A DNA stretch of 64,000 nt, taken from Xiphophorus maculatus (lineage: Eukaryota > Chordata > Actinopteri > Cyprinodontiformes > Poeciliidae). How positions within the stretch are numbered: position 1 is the stretch's first letter; every line of letters starts with the position of its first letter. The notes under the pieces were generated by a model, which saw nothing but the letters and a program-made list of their open reading frames with translations, searched no databases and was not told the origin of the DNA. Made by a program: the position numbers and the translations under genes. Positions 1 to 12,544 of this stretch are shown here, in pieces. Location: positions 21,000,501-21,064,500 of the forward strand of contig NC_036447.1 of the NCBI RefSeq assembly GCF_002775205.1, read 5' to 3'.

Positions 1-728
1 GCAGTATTGTAATAGGAGAGGACTACTTGGCATTTTAATTTTACATCACAACCCACTCTTCCCAGTAATGAGGTATTCATAAATGTTGAAACTTCTCAGG
101 TTTGAACCGACCCAGCCTTACAGAAGTGGCAAATAACCAAACTAGAACTATTTGTTCATAGAAATATATATATATTTTTTAAAAAGCTACCAGGAATTAT
201 TTCTTCTTAGTTATTTAAGAGCTTTGCAGAGTGTTGCTGCATCCTTATAAATAATGTGGTAATAAAAGACCCTGAACATAAACTAAATTATCCAATCCAA
301 GCAAATCCCTGCGCCAGTAGTAATTAAAATCCCTCCACGCATTCCTGAAATATTACATCCAGCAGAAAGGGATGGACGTGCGGTCACACAGACCTAGACC
401 TTTGACCAGAGAAATCTAATCTGTTAATCCTCGAGTCGAAGAGAAAGCGGACAAATCAGAATAAATTCTCTCGAGACGTTCAACAGATATTCCTTTCATG
501 GGAGGAAAAGGTTTGGAAAGGAGTCTGACAAGAATAAAGTTCTGCTCCATGAGTCATTAGGGGTAAACACTGCTATGTTTTAAGTGCTAATAAAGACACT
601 GGCAGAAGTTTTCCTTGAGCAAAAACCCACAGTGCTGATTGTGTTTAGTCATCAGTTACCATTACCTCCAATGTCTAAGTCATAGTTTTCCAAGTTCACT
701 CATTAGAAAAGTAACAATCAACTACATA
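1..728. other. Non-coding, no gene recognised
   Basis: The stretch is AT-rich and has no open frame of note, no splice-bounded exon that I can support, and no repeat terminus that I recognise. It runs up to the MITE that starts at 729. Confidence 0.5.
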
Positions 729-1042
729 CAACTCTGGAAAAATTAAGAGACCACTGCACTGAATCCCACTGAAACCTTCATGGTTATTCCACCAAATATT
801 GATTTCTACATTAGTATTGTTGTTTCTAAATCAATACGAACTTGTTTTCTTTGCATTATTTGAGGTCTGAAAGAGCTGCATGTTTTCATTATTTTGACCA
901 TTTGTCATTTTCTGCAAATAAATACAAAATTTTGGCTTGGAATTTCAGAGACATGTTGTCAGTAGTTCATAGAATAAAAGAATAATCTTCATTTTACAAA
1001 CTGATCATTTTAAGTGGTCTCTTATTTTCTTTTTCAGAGCTG
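729..1042. mobile_element. Tc1/mariner-type MITE, 314 bp, TA target site
   Basis: The element begins CAACTCTGGAAAAATTAAGA and ends with the inverted counterpart (TCTTATTTTCTTTTTCAGAGCTG). It is flanked by TA on both sides (727-728 and 1043-1044), the target duplication expected of Tc1/mariner elements. The interior has no coding capacity. A second copy of the same family lies at 45450-45769 in the opposite orientation. Family assignment rests on the TA duplication and on the terminal motif, which is common in teleost genomes; no transposase is present. Confidence 0.75.
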
Positions 1043-4000
1043 TATTGACTTATAATGTGATTTACTTTTAGCTTTTAGTCGTTTTCTTTGACTTGTTTAC
1101 ATAAATGTGTTGCTAACATCAAGTCATAACAAACTACTGATGTACTTAGTGAGTTTCTGCCGCATAAGCCAGGTTAACAGGAAACAGAAAAAGTATTGAT
1201 TATGTTGGTCACAATGATTCACCACAGTCACTTGATCTGAAATTTATATATTTAAGAACAAATGAAGTTCAGCATTTCACTAAAAGATAAACTGTATTAC
1301 TAGGCTATTAGTTCAATTGCAAAAATGCCATTACAGCTGTTATTTCCGATTAGCAACAACATTGGACAAACTGTATCTATTCTATTGTCATTTCTGAGAA
1401 ATCAGCGTCGTGAATGTTTCATTATTAAGAAGGTGCAGGTTGTTTTGGCTTATTTCTGCTCTCTGGTGCTTTTGCAGGTTTGTTCGTTTTGATCTTGACT
1501 TTTCCCAAATGTGACATCTTCCACAGGACATTTTGAACTTAGCCATGCAACAATTCACATCTGTCCTGGGGGTGTTGTCCCCCTGCTTTAACATACGGGC
1601 ACAACATGCATTTGGGATATTGCTGTTTAATACTGAAGATACAATATTTGACTTCCACAGTCTGTTTACCATCAACATATTGTCACTTTTTGTGAGTTTG
1701 AGTGGTCAAGCCACTAAAATGAGGTGTGGCCGTCACAGGCAGTGAAAGTCCATCCAACAGGGTCAATCATTTAAATCTAGAGTAGAAATGCATAAAAATG
1801 AATACATTTCATAAGACAATATTTCGAAAACAACAGCAATTCTATACATTTTAAACATCTAATTTAGTGTAATAGTTTTCGGGTTACTTGTATTGTTTAA
1901 CGTAAGCAAGCAGTCTAATGAGGTTTATGTGATTCAATGTTTCTGGACATTATTTCAGTTTGATCAGTGAACAAAATGTGTCATCATTAATAAGAGCCAA
2001 CAAGCCCACATGGAGATCAGAAGCACAGTTAATGAACATAGAGTGTAATAAATATATCTATACAGTCTTCAGAAAATTGGAACATGTTATTTATCTTCAC
2101 AATTAATTCATACCTGCTAAAATAAATAAACTGATGCAATGCTTCAGTACGTGGGTTTGAATTGGTTTGTTTAGGAGCATGAAACAGAAGAAGGCTGAGA
2201 GAAAATAGTAAGACGTAGAGATGGAATTAGGATGCAAATCAGTAAAGTATATAGAGATACTGCTGAATGCTGCCACTATTAAATAAAGTTGGACCAATTA
2301 TGATGGCAAATGTAGATTACATATTAAATTTCTTAAAGTAAATCTTCAGAAAATAGCCACAAAATTCTGACAGCCACATCTCCAACTCAAACCTTGAAGT
2401 TAATAATAATGACTAGAACCCAAAAAATGTATCGGCTTTGCTCACATTTCAGTATGTAAAAAAAAAACAAAAACAATGCTACCATGTACTGCTTGATAGG
2501 CCACATGTATCACTGAACTTAAAAGCTTACCCTTCATTATTGTTATTGCAATCTTTTGTGTCTTGATAAAATATCAAAACTGTTGCTTGACATTTTTCCT
2601 AGTGCAAATCAAGTGGAACTGTTACATCACAGCCAGCACAAAAGCCCTCAGTATGTTGCCCACAACGCAAATACACAATGTAAACCTAAAACATCAACGC
2701 GTGATCCATTTTGAGGTCATTTCCAACAGAAATCCTCTAAACTTTTGACTCCACTCCATCAGCCTGCTGTATGTTTTCACTGTCAACACAGCGAACCTGC
2801 AGCCTGGTCAAAAGTTAACCAAACAGAACCTGTTACTGATACCCATCAAACCTGTGAAAAGCTAGGAAGTCAAAGAAAACAAGATGGATTAGAAGAGAGC
2901 ATGCCAAAAAAGCAGTACAGATAATTAAAGAAAGCAATATGCGCTGATGGGCTTTTCTGAGAAAACTTCTTGGACTTTGCCAAGACTTATCTTAATCGTT
3001 AGCAACCAGAGGTTAAATATAAAGATAAGTTTTAGTTTCTATAGATTACCATCGTAAGTCCTTGACTTAGAGGCATGACGATTCCAGATCCAGACAATCC
3101 CTCTTTCACCCAACGGCTTGTTCTCCCCACTGAGGAAAAGTCAAAAAGCTCTTAAGCATACCCCCTCTCTTTCTGCTTACCTTCCACTGCCTTCTTCGAC
3201 TCTACCCACCGAAACACTCGCACACGCCCACCCCACTCCAACACAACCCAAACAGCCAACAAGGATTGCTTTACGGAAATTTCCAGGCAGCGGCTGAGAA
3301 CAGGCTCCTGGCTGCACCACTCCATCATAATAAGGTGGTGAGAGGAGTGTGTCGAGTGTAAGACGCATAGAGCGAAACGATGGACGCATCTAGGCACAAA
3401 GGAGGAACGCGGGAATAGCAGATGTTGTACAAGACGCACTGGATGAGAACAAAATCTAACTGCTGACTCTAAAGCAGCAGCCTGGTTTTAAACCATCAGA
3501 TGTTTCAATTTTATCAACATGGCCTTCTAAAAAAACAAACCAGTCTGTGAAAAGATTTAAAGATCACATGACGTTCTGTTCTTCTGTTGCAATAATATCT
3601 GTTGTTCTCCTGACTTAGTTGGCATCCTATGCTTCGTTTTGCCTAAAAGAATCTGGCTTGGTTAGTTGTTTTAGAGCGACGACCTGAATACTAAAAAATC
3701 CTATTAAAATTAGGAAAAAGCATTCAAATAAAACCTGTGTAATTTAAAAAAAAATAAAAATTTATAAGTTCCTTCTTTATTTTGGACCAAAAAGGCAGAC
3801 CTTCTGTTGCCTGACCTTTGCAGCACATATTAAAAAAAGATTTGTAAAACTAAGCTTTTTTAAATCCAGCAAAGAGGACTAAAGAAATGAATCAAACTTC
3901 ATTTTCATTTTCATTTTCAGCTTGATTCTTGCTGACCAAAAGACTCGCCTGAAGGTACATCATTTGCTATCACAACTCCCTTCAATGTGGAAGTTGATAC

Positions 4001-6500
4001 AAAGTGAAAAGGACCCAGAGATTTTCTGTATCAATAATTATCTTTCCATCAAAGTTTTTTCATCTGAAGTAGCGCATTAGAAAAGGTTGACAGTTATGGC
4101 AACATTTGAAATAACTTCCTGAATTTCACAAATAAATTATGTTCCACACTCGTTTGAGGTTTGCTTGAGCAAGCGTTTAGGCACCGCAGGTGGGTGCCAT
4201 GGGAGATTAAAGCATCAAAGCAACACTTCATGAGGTAATCAAATTTTAACATGATATAAATTTATAAAAAGTCAAATCTACATCATACACCTCCATTTAA
4301 ACACTTGTATATTTAGCTTCCTTTTAAACCAAAAACATGGTTTCTTTTGTAATTAAAAATACTTCAAAAAAGTTTATCTTAAAATTTAATATTGAATGCT
4401 TGCTATGACTGTAGTTAAATGACAGTCTATAACTTCAGATGTGTTGAAGTTTCATACAGAAAACAGATCCTAAACTCAACAAAGACGGACTGAATTTCTC
4501 TTACGACACTTCTATTTTTATTTTTCGTTTCATAAAGCTTCTCCTTTAAATTACATTCAATCAACAAAAATAAAGCTTTTTAAATGAAAACTCCCTCTTT
4601 GCCATTGTCTGTGTCAGTACGGCGTTTCACAATTAAGAGAACGCAGCCAGCTTAAAAAAAGTGACCACAACCTTATGGTTGATATCTCTCTAGTTATCTT
4701 TAATGATTTTTATAGATCCTCTCCAACATGAAGTCAAATAAACATCTATGAGAATAAAAATAAAGGTGACAAATGGTCCACTTAAAAACTGGTAGAATAA
4801 CACCAGGTCAAACTTCAACTCAGGAGCTTTTGAAACCTGTTTTATGAGGAGCCTTTAAAAAAAACAGGAGTTTTAAAAAAGCAGCAAACTTTCTTAGACT
4901 TTGAAAGTCTTTCAAAAACCCAGAAGAAGTGCTGATCAACGTCATCTAAAAAAATTACATAAGAGCAGAATTTTGTACTGCCTTTAAGTGAGATCCAGAC
5001 AAAAAGTATAAAAGATCAACTTTAAAAAAAAAGAACAAAATAACACTGAGAACAGTCTGTACGGATCAGATTCTCCTGCATACCCAAACTGTCCACCTCT
5101 CTCATTCTTTACAAACAGATTAAGACACAGGTTTGGTTACCATCCCTGAAAATCTTTGCAGCAGAACATCAACCTTAATGAAAAGCTGCTGAGAACCTAA
5201 AAGATGTCTTTGTGACCATGCGATACTGCGTCTGGAGAGAGGTGTCTGCAGTTCTTTGTTAAGCCAGACTTCACAGCCAAAACTGATCCACTTTCATGCA
5301 AGACTATAAGGCAATCAGCCGACGCTCACGGGCCCCTCAATGAACAATTACTTCTTAATCCGATTAACTGTGAAAGAAAGAGACCTTATTATCATCGTCA
5401 AGGTCACTAAGAGAAAGCTCAGATGATGCAATGGATTTGTAGCTGCACTTGAAACCAAAAAACACATCTACACAAGATGCTCAGGATGAAAGTTGAATGT
5501 TAAATTTCCTCTCGCACTGTTTATGTTTGTATCTATTGTTTGATTTTAAAACTACATATTAACTGGAAGTTGTAGCTATGTCTGAATGACGGTGCTGTAA
5601 CTCCATACCGGTTGTGCATGACAGCGTCGACCACACAGTGATCTCATCGCTTCAAACTTCCAAATACTCAACTTCTCATTTCAGAAAATGGAATCAAACT
5701 TAGGGGAAATTTGATTCCCTGACTACATATAATTAAAAATGCTTCAAAATGCGTTTAAAAATTACATTTTAAAAAGTCTGATTAAAATTACTTTGTGTCC
5801 GAGTACACAAAGTGATGACGACACTGATCTAACAAATTCTTGGGACAATCTCTGTTAAGGTTTGTAGGTTTTGTTGGAAGGACCATTGTGTTTTATTAAA
5901 ATGAACAATGGCTGGAAACAGTCATTACAAACAACAGGCAGAAAAACAGCAGGAAAAACAGGTGGCATCATGAAAGGAAAGAAGCCAGTGGAGAACGATG
6001 CTCACCCTCTTATGGTCAGCTAAGAAAGGTTGGTGGCGTCAACTAACTAAGCTTTTCTTTGGTTACCTAGCAACAACAATTTCAGGTTTTGCCACTGTGT
6101 CTCATAACTGTTTTAAAATAAAAAAAAACTACTGACCCTAGTCAAAGTAGAAAATGAGTACAACAGTTCAGGCATGTAACATCAACGGCGTAAAAGGCGA
6201 CATGACCGTTCAGACTGCAGATGCTTTGAAAACAATTTATATCTGATTTAGTACGAATATGGAGGTGGTGCAATGCGGATTTGTATTTGGGTGAAAAGAT
6301 CGGGGCATTCAGACTGACATGAAAAAGTCAGATATGGGTTGCATTTGCCTGATGTGTGAATGTAGCCCAAGCCTGACTTGTGGTTGAAGTCTTGGTCAGA
6401 CAAAGCCAATTTTGATTTATTTGAAGATGAACAGTAACAGTTTAAAATGCCTGCAGCCTAAAAATACAATTCAATCAACAAATTGATTAGCCAGTGCAAG
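1043..6500. other. Gene-poor AT-rich stretch with isolated exon-like signals
   Basis: No protein family is recognisable. A 96-codon open frame on the minus strand at 1388-1678 is unusually long for such AT-rich DNA and has several Cys residues, but it matches nothing I know. At 3181-3460 (minus) a less AT-rich segment ends in a strong splice donor (GGAAG followed by GTAAGC). At 5367 (minus) a pyrimidine-rich acceptor (TTTCTTTCACAG) is followed within 20 bases by an in-frame TAA, which could be a short last exon. These could be parts of an unidentified minus-strand gene or a non-coding RNA, or they could be chance. Confidence 0.3.
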
Positions 6501-6508
6501 GTCTAGAC

Positions 6509-6984
6509 CAGTGGTTCTCAAACTTTTTTCAGTGATGTACCCCCTTAAAAATATATTTTTAGTCAAGTACCCCCTGACACGGGCAAAACATTTTTGGAAT
6601 TAAAAAGAGGTACAGTGCTGTAAAATCACTGTCTGATTTATTAAAGCCAAACAACTTATATCAGTGAACCTGACAAATACATCCATATTGCAAACATTGC
6701 ATGGTTAAACAAAAAAGAAAAACAGAAGACGGGGACCACCAGGAAGGTATAAAACCAGTCAAACCGTTTTATTTTAAAGGATATTGAAACTAAATACTGA
6801 ATATAAAATTCAGTGCATGAACACACATTTATATTTTTTCAAACTTTTTACAAAAGAATTTTTCCCAAGACTTATTATGAGGAGCCTACTGATTTTTTAA
6901 AGATATTTTGAAAAGCTTCACGTACCCCCTGCAGTACCTCCACGTACCCCCAGGGGTACACGTACCCCCATTTGAGAACCACTG
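6509..6984. mobile_element. hAT-like MITE with intact 8-bp target duplication
   Basis: The left end CAGTGGTTCTCAAACTTTTT and the right end TTTGAGAACCACTG are inverted repeats. The flanking 8-mers GTCTAGAC (6501-6508) and GTCTACAC (6985-6992) differ at one base, as expected for an old hAT target duplication. Runs of GTACCCCC occur just inside both ends, in inverted orientation. The interior is about 60-70 percent AT and has no transposase, so this is a non-autonomous element mobilised in trans. Confidence 0.88.
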
Positions 6985-6992
6985 GTCTACAC

Positions 6993-8300
6993 TATTATTA
7001 ATTTAAAAGTTTTTTTTAATCTCAATTACAGAAAATGTAGTTCAGGAGTTTGATTACAAATGCAAGCAAAATGATATGTGTGTTTCAAAGGAGGACAATC
7101 ACTTGTGATCTTTAATGCTGAAACAACAAACATGACCTACTGGTGGAATAAAGGGGCTGTTACAGTGATTTTAGACTAATATTATCAATACAAAACAAAA
7201 AAAAAATCTATTGGACAGCTCCAGGTTTCACAACAATCTCCGTTTTGATTTTTAATTTTCTTTCCGTGTGTGATTATGCTGTCACATCTCTTCACAGGTC
7301 TGAATTTAAAGGCATAGCATCACCAGAATGTTGGCTTTTGAAACACTTTATCCTAATTTTCAACCAGCAAACGTTATGCGGTCATTTGAATTTTCTAACA
7401 GTGCTCTTTTAAATTAAACTGTTTAGATAAACGCCTCAAACTACTTTGCAAACATAAAGAAAATGCGAATCAGTCTGGAATCGTTTAAAGACAGAACAAT
7501 GCAACCAGACTGCTGTTAAAAGATGATGCAGCTTGGAAGTAAACGACAACAGATGTTGTTGGCACCCAATTTTTCCACCAACTGTGTTATGCTCACTTGT
7601 AGAGTTGTTGTTTCTAAAACTTGGCTCTACTGAAATATCAAGCCCCCGCAACTACAAATATAGGAAAGGCCGCGACAGCTTCTTAGCTTTAGCCTCGCTA
7701 GCTGTGGAAGCTAACAGCTAGCAGGCATGCTAACAGCTCAGTTCGTGTGGCACTGCTTATGCGGGTCAAACAACTCTCTGTAGTTCGTATCTAAACCGAG
7801 CAGCTGAAACAAACGACTCAGTATTTAACATGATGTAGTAAGCTTATGGATAGAAAGCGTGCCGACCCGTTTGGGGTTTTAGCCAACAGTTCTGGTTAGG
7901 AACCTTGCCTTCCAACCTTACCCCCTCTGGTGCGGACTCCGTGGGGCTGACGGAGCCGACAGCATGCAAAAACAACCCCATCTTTAGAGCCCAACATACG
8001 CCTCTCATTCCTCCAAGAACCGGCCGCGGGAGGTAAACGTCTATTGTCCACAAACAGCGTCCCCTGGCTGTGTCTTCAACTTATGTATCGGCTCGAGTTG
8101 CGCTCAGAGGCCGCCGTATGCGCCGCCTCCTCTGGGACATGACAACCAGAATCCGGGCCGGAGCAACTGGTTGCTTTCGGTGCGCCGCTGCCCGATACCG
8201 CTGTTACACAAGACATCCCCGTCCCGAGGCAGACACTCTGCTTCGGTCATTTGGGTGTGGCGTGGTCACTAGTGATGTGCAAATCCTGAACGAATTGCTT
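6993..8300. other. Unassigned, with a GC-rich promoter-like patch
   Basis: Most of the stretch is featureless, but about 7650-8260 is clearly GC- and CpG-richer than its surroundings, like a small CpG island. On the minus strand a donor-like site follows position 7922 (GAGGGG then GTAAGG), with two possible short open frames upstream of it. This could be the promoter and first exon of an unidentified minus-strand transcript. No protein homology was recognised. Confidence 0.3.
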
Positions 8301-8524
8301 AAAACTAAATAACTTAGTGAGTGTTTGGTAACTCTAAGCATCTTCGGTGTAACTCATCCCGTCAGTGAAACGAACCAGCCCATTCTGACGCTGTTGTGTC
8401 CTTCAGGAAGAATGAATGAAAAGCATAAAGTGGATATAAACACTTTGGAAGGTGGCCTCGGAATTTTTGGAAATAAAAGATTTGACCCTGGTTCCAAACT
8501 TGACGTGGTCTTAATGGGCCAGCA

Positions 8525-8790
8525 TTATGTATTTTCTAGGCACATGGTGCCATTTTATATAGTCAAGTAGCCTTAAGTTATAAAAAAAATAAGGCCTTGA
8601 AATTGGGCCTCTATGTCTTTAAAAATGCCTGCAATTTCCGAAACTCCACCCTTTAACAACAATCTACTAAACCTTTAACAACGTTTTTACCAGTTCTGCA
8701 CCGAGAAGTAGCTTGTACGATGAGCTCAGCTAGCAGTTTCACCAGGTGTTTGCTAACTGCTGCTAGCTAGTCTGAAGGAGCTGAGTGGGG
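8525..8790 (+). repeat. Interspersed repeat also present at 16.5-17.05 kb
   Basis: Two blocks match another part of the window. Block one reads GCACATGGTGCCATTTTATA, against a diverged match near 16525-16560. Block two runs from about 8600 to 8785, with shared strings such as GATGAGCTCAGC, AGGTGTTTGC and TAGTCTGAAGGAGC, and matches 16865-17055. In the second copy the two blocks are separated by a LINE 3' end, so the uninterrupted arrangement here is the ancestral one. The family name is not known to me. Confidence 0.6.
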
Positions 8791-8799
8791 ACATTACAG

Positions 8800-10174
8800 A
8801 GGAGGCGTGCTATGTGAGGCAGAAGCTTGGAAGCTTCTGTGGTGTATTCTGTCAGTGTCTTCAAGGGGTTGGTGAGGTGATGGTTCAGGAATAAGGCTCT
8901 TCAGGCTGGACTTTGGTTGGAAAAGGCGAAGATTTTATTACAAACTACAGCCTAAGTCAACACAACCAAATTACAAGGAAAGGGGCCCAAGGTAGTGCTG
9001 GAGACAGCGGGGGACCTAGAGTGGGTTGGAGGATCCCCAAGTACCATCCCAGATGATTAACATAACACAGCACTGGACCATTCCTGAACCGTAGTTGGTG
9101 CTATGTAGCACAAAGACGTTCTAGTTTACCACATCATGGGTTGTCTTAATTAGTGTTGACATTAGTGTAATGTGATGTTAATTTATCATCACATTACACA
9201 ATTTACCAGATTTTCTTTTGTTACAGGACAGATCTCCAGACCGTATTAAAAAATACTGGCCAGAAAAGTTGACATGAATGTCCAATAATGAACCAAATAA
9301 ATGTATGCAGGGAAGGTGAATCTGGATAAATTCCCATATGAAAAAAGAGCATAGTGGGAGACAGCAACTTCCAAAGAACCTACATTTATGCCCTCAACAT
9401 TTTTCTCCAGAGGACATTGTGTCATTTATATGAGCAAAACTGACAAAGGCTAACAGGTGATCATTACCTTTGCAAGCTAAAAATAAATACCGTGCTGAGA
9501 CAGGCAGAACTGGAAGCTCTTTGAAATGCTAATGGAGCTACACTGTCACCGGTACTGAATATGAAATCAACGATCCAACCGACCCCAAACAGTTGTTAGA
9601 AGTACTTACAGGATCACACAGTCTGACAAGAGGTATGTATCATTCATCGTTTCATTTATGATGCTGAAGGTGGCAACAACAGCGAAACACAAGCTCCTAT
9701 AGCCAACTCTGTCCTCTTCATCTGTTTGTTTCTCGTCATTTTCATTACCTCTTGTGATTTCTGCACTTCAATGGATTTTAACGTGCTCTGGTTCAAATTA
9801 AAAAGGCTTAATGACGTTTGTCATCGCTGGTTTGGCTGGACGGAGCTAGTGCAGTTGGACCTATAGATGGCATTTACCCAAAATGCATTGCAGCATGAAC
9901 AACATAGTGACTTTCGTGTGACAATAGTTTCTTAAAATTTCTAAAAACTAAACAACCTGCAGTATCGTTACAGTATTACTGTATTGTTTTTGTATCTAAA
10001 ATAAATATTTCTCAAATAAAGTCTATTACAACTAATCGTTTAAGAAATAAAATACAAAAAAGTACCTCTAGATAATACTGAAACCACAGAGAGAAAACTC
10101 TTGACTTTAATGACAACTATGTTGTCATTAATGTTTAACAGCTAACTGGTGCCGTGCAGTTTGAGTATTCATAG
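8800..10174. other. Non-coding interval, nothing recognised
   Basis: This is the 3' flank of the zinc-finger gene. I see no exon, no paired repeat termini and no simple repeat of note. Confidence 0.45.
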
Positions 10175-12544
10175 CTAAACATTTTTTCCTTTTGTATGGA
10201 TTCTCATGTGTGTGTTTAAATTAGATTTTTGGTTAAATCTTTGTCCACAGAGATCACAACAGAAAGGTTTCTGTCCAGTGTGGATTCTCATGTGCGTGTT
10301 TAAATGTGATTTTCGGCTAAATTTTTGTCCACAGACATCACAATAGAAAGGTTTCTGTCCTGTGTGGCTTCTCGTGTGTGTGATTAAATTTGATTTTGCG
10401 GCAAAATTTTGTCCACATATATCACAACAGAACGGTTTCTGTCCTGTGTGGATTCTCATGTGTATATTTAAATTTGATTTCTCACCAAATTTGTGTCCAC
10501 ATAAATCACAACCAAAAGGTTTTTCTCCATTGTGGTTTCTCATGTGTCGGCTTAAATGTGATTTTTGGCTAAATCTTTGTCCACAAAAGTCACAACAAAA
10601 AGGTTTCTGTCCAGTGTGGTTTCTCATGTGCCTGATTAAATGTGATTTTTGGCTAAATTTTTGTTCACAAAAATCACAGCAGAAAGGTTTCTGTCCTGTG
10701 TGGTTTCTCATGTGTCTGTTTAAAGTAGATTTTTGGTTAAATCTTTGTCCACAGAGATCACAACAAAAAGGTTTCTGCCCTGTATGGATTCTCTCATGCG
10801 TGTTTAAAGTGTATTTACCAGAAAATGTTTTACCACAGTATTCACAGCTCAACTTCACTCCTGTCTGGATCTTACTTTTTGAGTCCACATTTTTCTTCTC
10901 TGTAAAACATTTATTACCCACAGTGGTTGAAGATCCCATTTCTGAATGTGTCATATCTGTCTGAAGAGAGCAAGAGTGAACAAATTGTTCAGGAAACTCA
11001 GAAGAGTTAAAAGGTTTGTTAATGTTCCCATCTGATTCTGGAGCTCTTCTCTCCTGCCAGTCATTGTGCAAGTTCTCAGTTTTCAGACCAGAATCTAACT
11101 CAGAAGTAAACTCGTTTACATCATCATCCTCAGTATCTTCAGTCTTTAAGAAAGTAGAACCATCTCCACAGTTTTCTATTTTGATGGATTCTTCCTCATC
11201 AATTTCTTTTGGAAGATCTCTCTCTTTAATTTCGTCTTTATAAAGATTCCGTAAGAGCAGAATGGACTGTTTATCATCCTCAGTCTTTATCGGAGTAGCA
11301 GAGACTGGACACCTGATGGCATCAATATCCTCCTCCCCCTTAAGCTGCTCTGCCCCCAGACTGATGCAGACTTCTTCCTGCTCCTCCTTTATCTGCTGGG
11401 GTTTTGGGTCATGCAGCTCAGCAGCAGATCTGTGGTCTTCAGGAGCTTCTTTAACCATCAGCATTTGCTTAACATCTGTAGCAAACATGGAAACACATTA
11501 TGCATATTAGAAAGTATTTGGGCTGTAGCTTGGACTGAACTACTTTAATAAAGATATATTTAGATTATTTGGTTAAATTTAATTAAAACATTTTCTTATC
11601 CTTTATATTGCAGGAAGGTTTCTGTCTATTTATGTGAACATCTTTTCACCCAGTCTCAACAACCTCACGATGAAACCATTTCTGCCTCTTTTTGTCTCAA
11701 TAACTCCTGTATAGAATTGCCATCAGTGGCACAAAATATATTTTTAAACTAGTTTCTATGTGGAAAAGACAGGTTTTAAAAAGGAGAAAATGAGTAAAAA
11801 CCAACCTTAACACCAAAAATCTAATTACAGACCCATTGTGAATCTTCCATTTATTTTAGGAAATTTAGTATCAAACGTCACTTTGCATGAACATATTGAT
11901 GTAATTCTGATAAATTTTGCGATGATTTATAGCCTGTTAAAATGAACACACATTGTTTAACTCCTGGTTCAATAAACTGGTCCTGATTAGACATTAGTCT
12001 AATCAGGACAGTCAGACTGAGGAACAAACATCTGCCTCAGTCTGATGCTCCTACCAGTTCATCTATAATCTGAGCAGATTCTGCTTTGTCATTCATCTAC
12101 ACATAACAGCAATACAATAAAATTCCACACATTTTTGTTTTGGTAGATTGACTAATTTCAAGTCAACAAAACTACAAGACCATGTCTGGATATGTGGCTT
12201 TGTCCTTTTCCTGAATTTCAAACTGAGCCGATGTGTTTAAAAGCCTTTTTAAAATATAAAAACCATAATTTTTTTTGTGCAGCAGCATAAACAAAAGTAA
12301 CGCTAAACTAGCCGAAAGAGATTTTAAACCCCGCGGTGTCTCAGAGCACACTTTAATCGGTTTCCAAACCCTCTTACCACTCACAATATGGCGGACGTCG
12401 CTCGTCTAAAATGTCATTGGCTAAATTTGAGCTTTAAGTAACTGATCCATTAGTCGTCTTAACATGTTCCTCAACTGCAACTGTCATGAAAACATACAAA
12501 CCTAACCCGTCTAGCAGAACCTTGTGGTTGAAACCAGCCTCCAT
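10175..12544 (-). CDS. C2H2 zinc-finger protein, eight fingers (two coding exons)
   Basis: Probable nuclear DNA-binding transcription regulator of an expanded teleost zinc-finger family. Coding exons are 12544-12502 and 11475-10175, joined in frame (donor TTAG/GTTTGT, acceptor CTACAG/ATGTTAAG), giving 447 aa. I chose the ATG at 12544 because it has A at -3 and G at +4 and yields an N-terminus that resembles relatives (MEAGFNHKVLLDGL, then DVKQMLMVKE). Residues 15-220 are acidic and poorly structured, with repeated IKEE/IKTEDD-type motifs. From about residue 225 to 440 there are eight fingers of the form CxxC-12-HxxxH. Six of the seven linkers read TGQKPF instead of the usual TGEKPF. Fingers 3 and 4 have identical contact residues (Q,S,H,R). 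Relatives usually carry a longer coiled N-terminus; here the frame upstream of the ATG is open only for about 35 codons before TAA. An alternative start inside the large exon (MFATDV) is possible but lies across the splice acceptor. Confidence 0.85.
11981..12008. repeat. Small perfect palindrome (12-bp arms, 4-base loop)
   Basis: TCCTGATTAGAC and GTCTAATCAGGA flank ATTA inside the intron of the zinc-finger gene. No function is implied. Confidence 0.7.
12370..12400 (-). promoter_or_regulatory. YY1-like site next to a splice-donor-like site
   Basis: On the minus strand CCGCCATATTG matches the YY1 core (CCGCCATNTT), which is common close to vertebrate transcription starts. It is followed by TGAGTG/GTAAGAG, a good donor. 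It sits in the intron of the zinc-finger gene about 110 bases after exon 1, so it may mark an alternative non-coding first exon that splices to the exon at 11475. Inference from motifs only. Confidence 0.35.

Noticed and set aside
8070-8570. Two adjacent plus-strand open frames of about 80 codons
   Set aside because: The first lies in a CpG-rich patch without a domain; the second runs into an interspersed repeat shared with 16.5 kb.
10362-10964. 200-codon open frame on the plus strand
   Set aside because: It is the antisense of the zinc-finger array. The repeated pattern comes from the 84-base finger periodicity.
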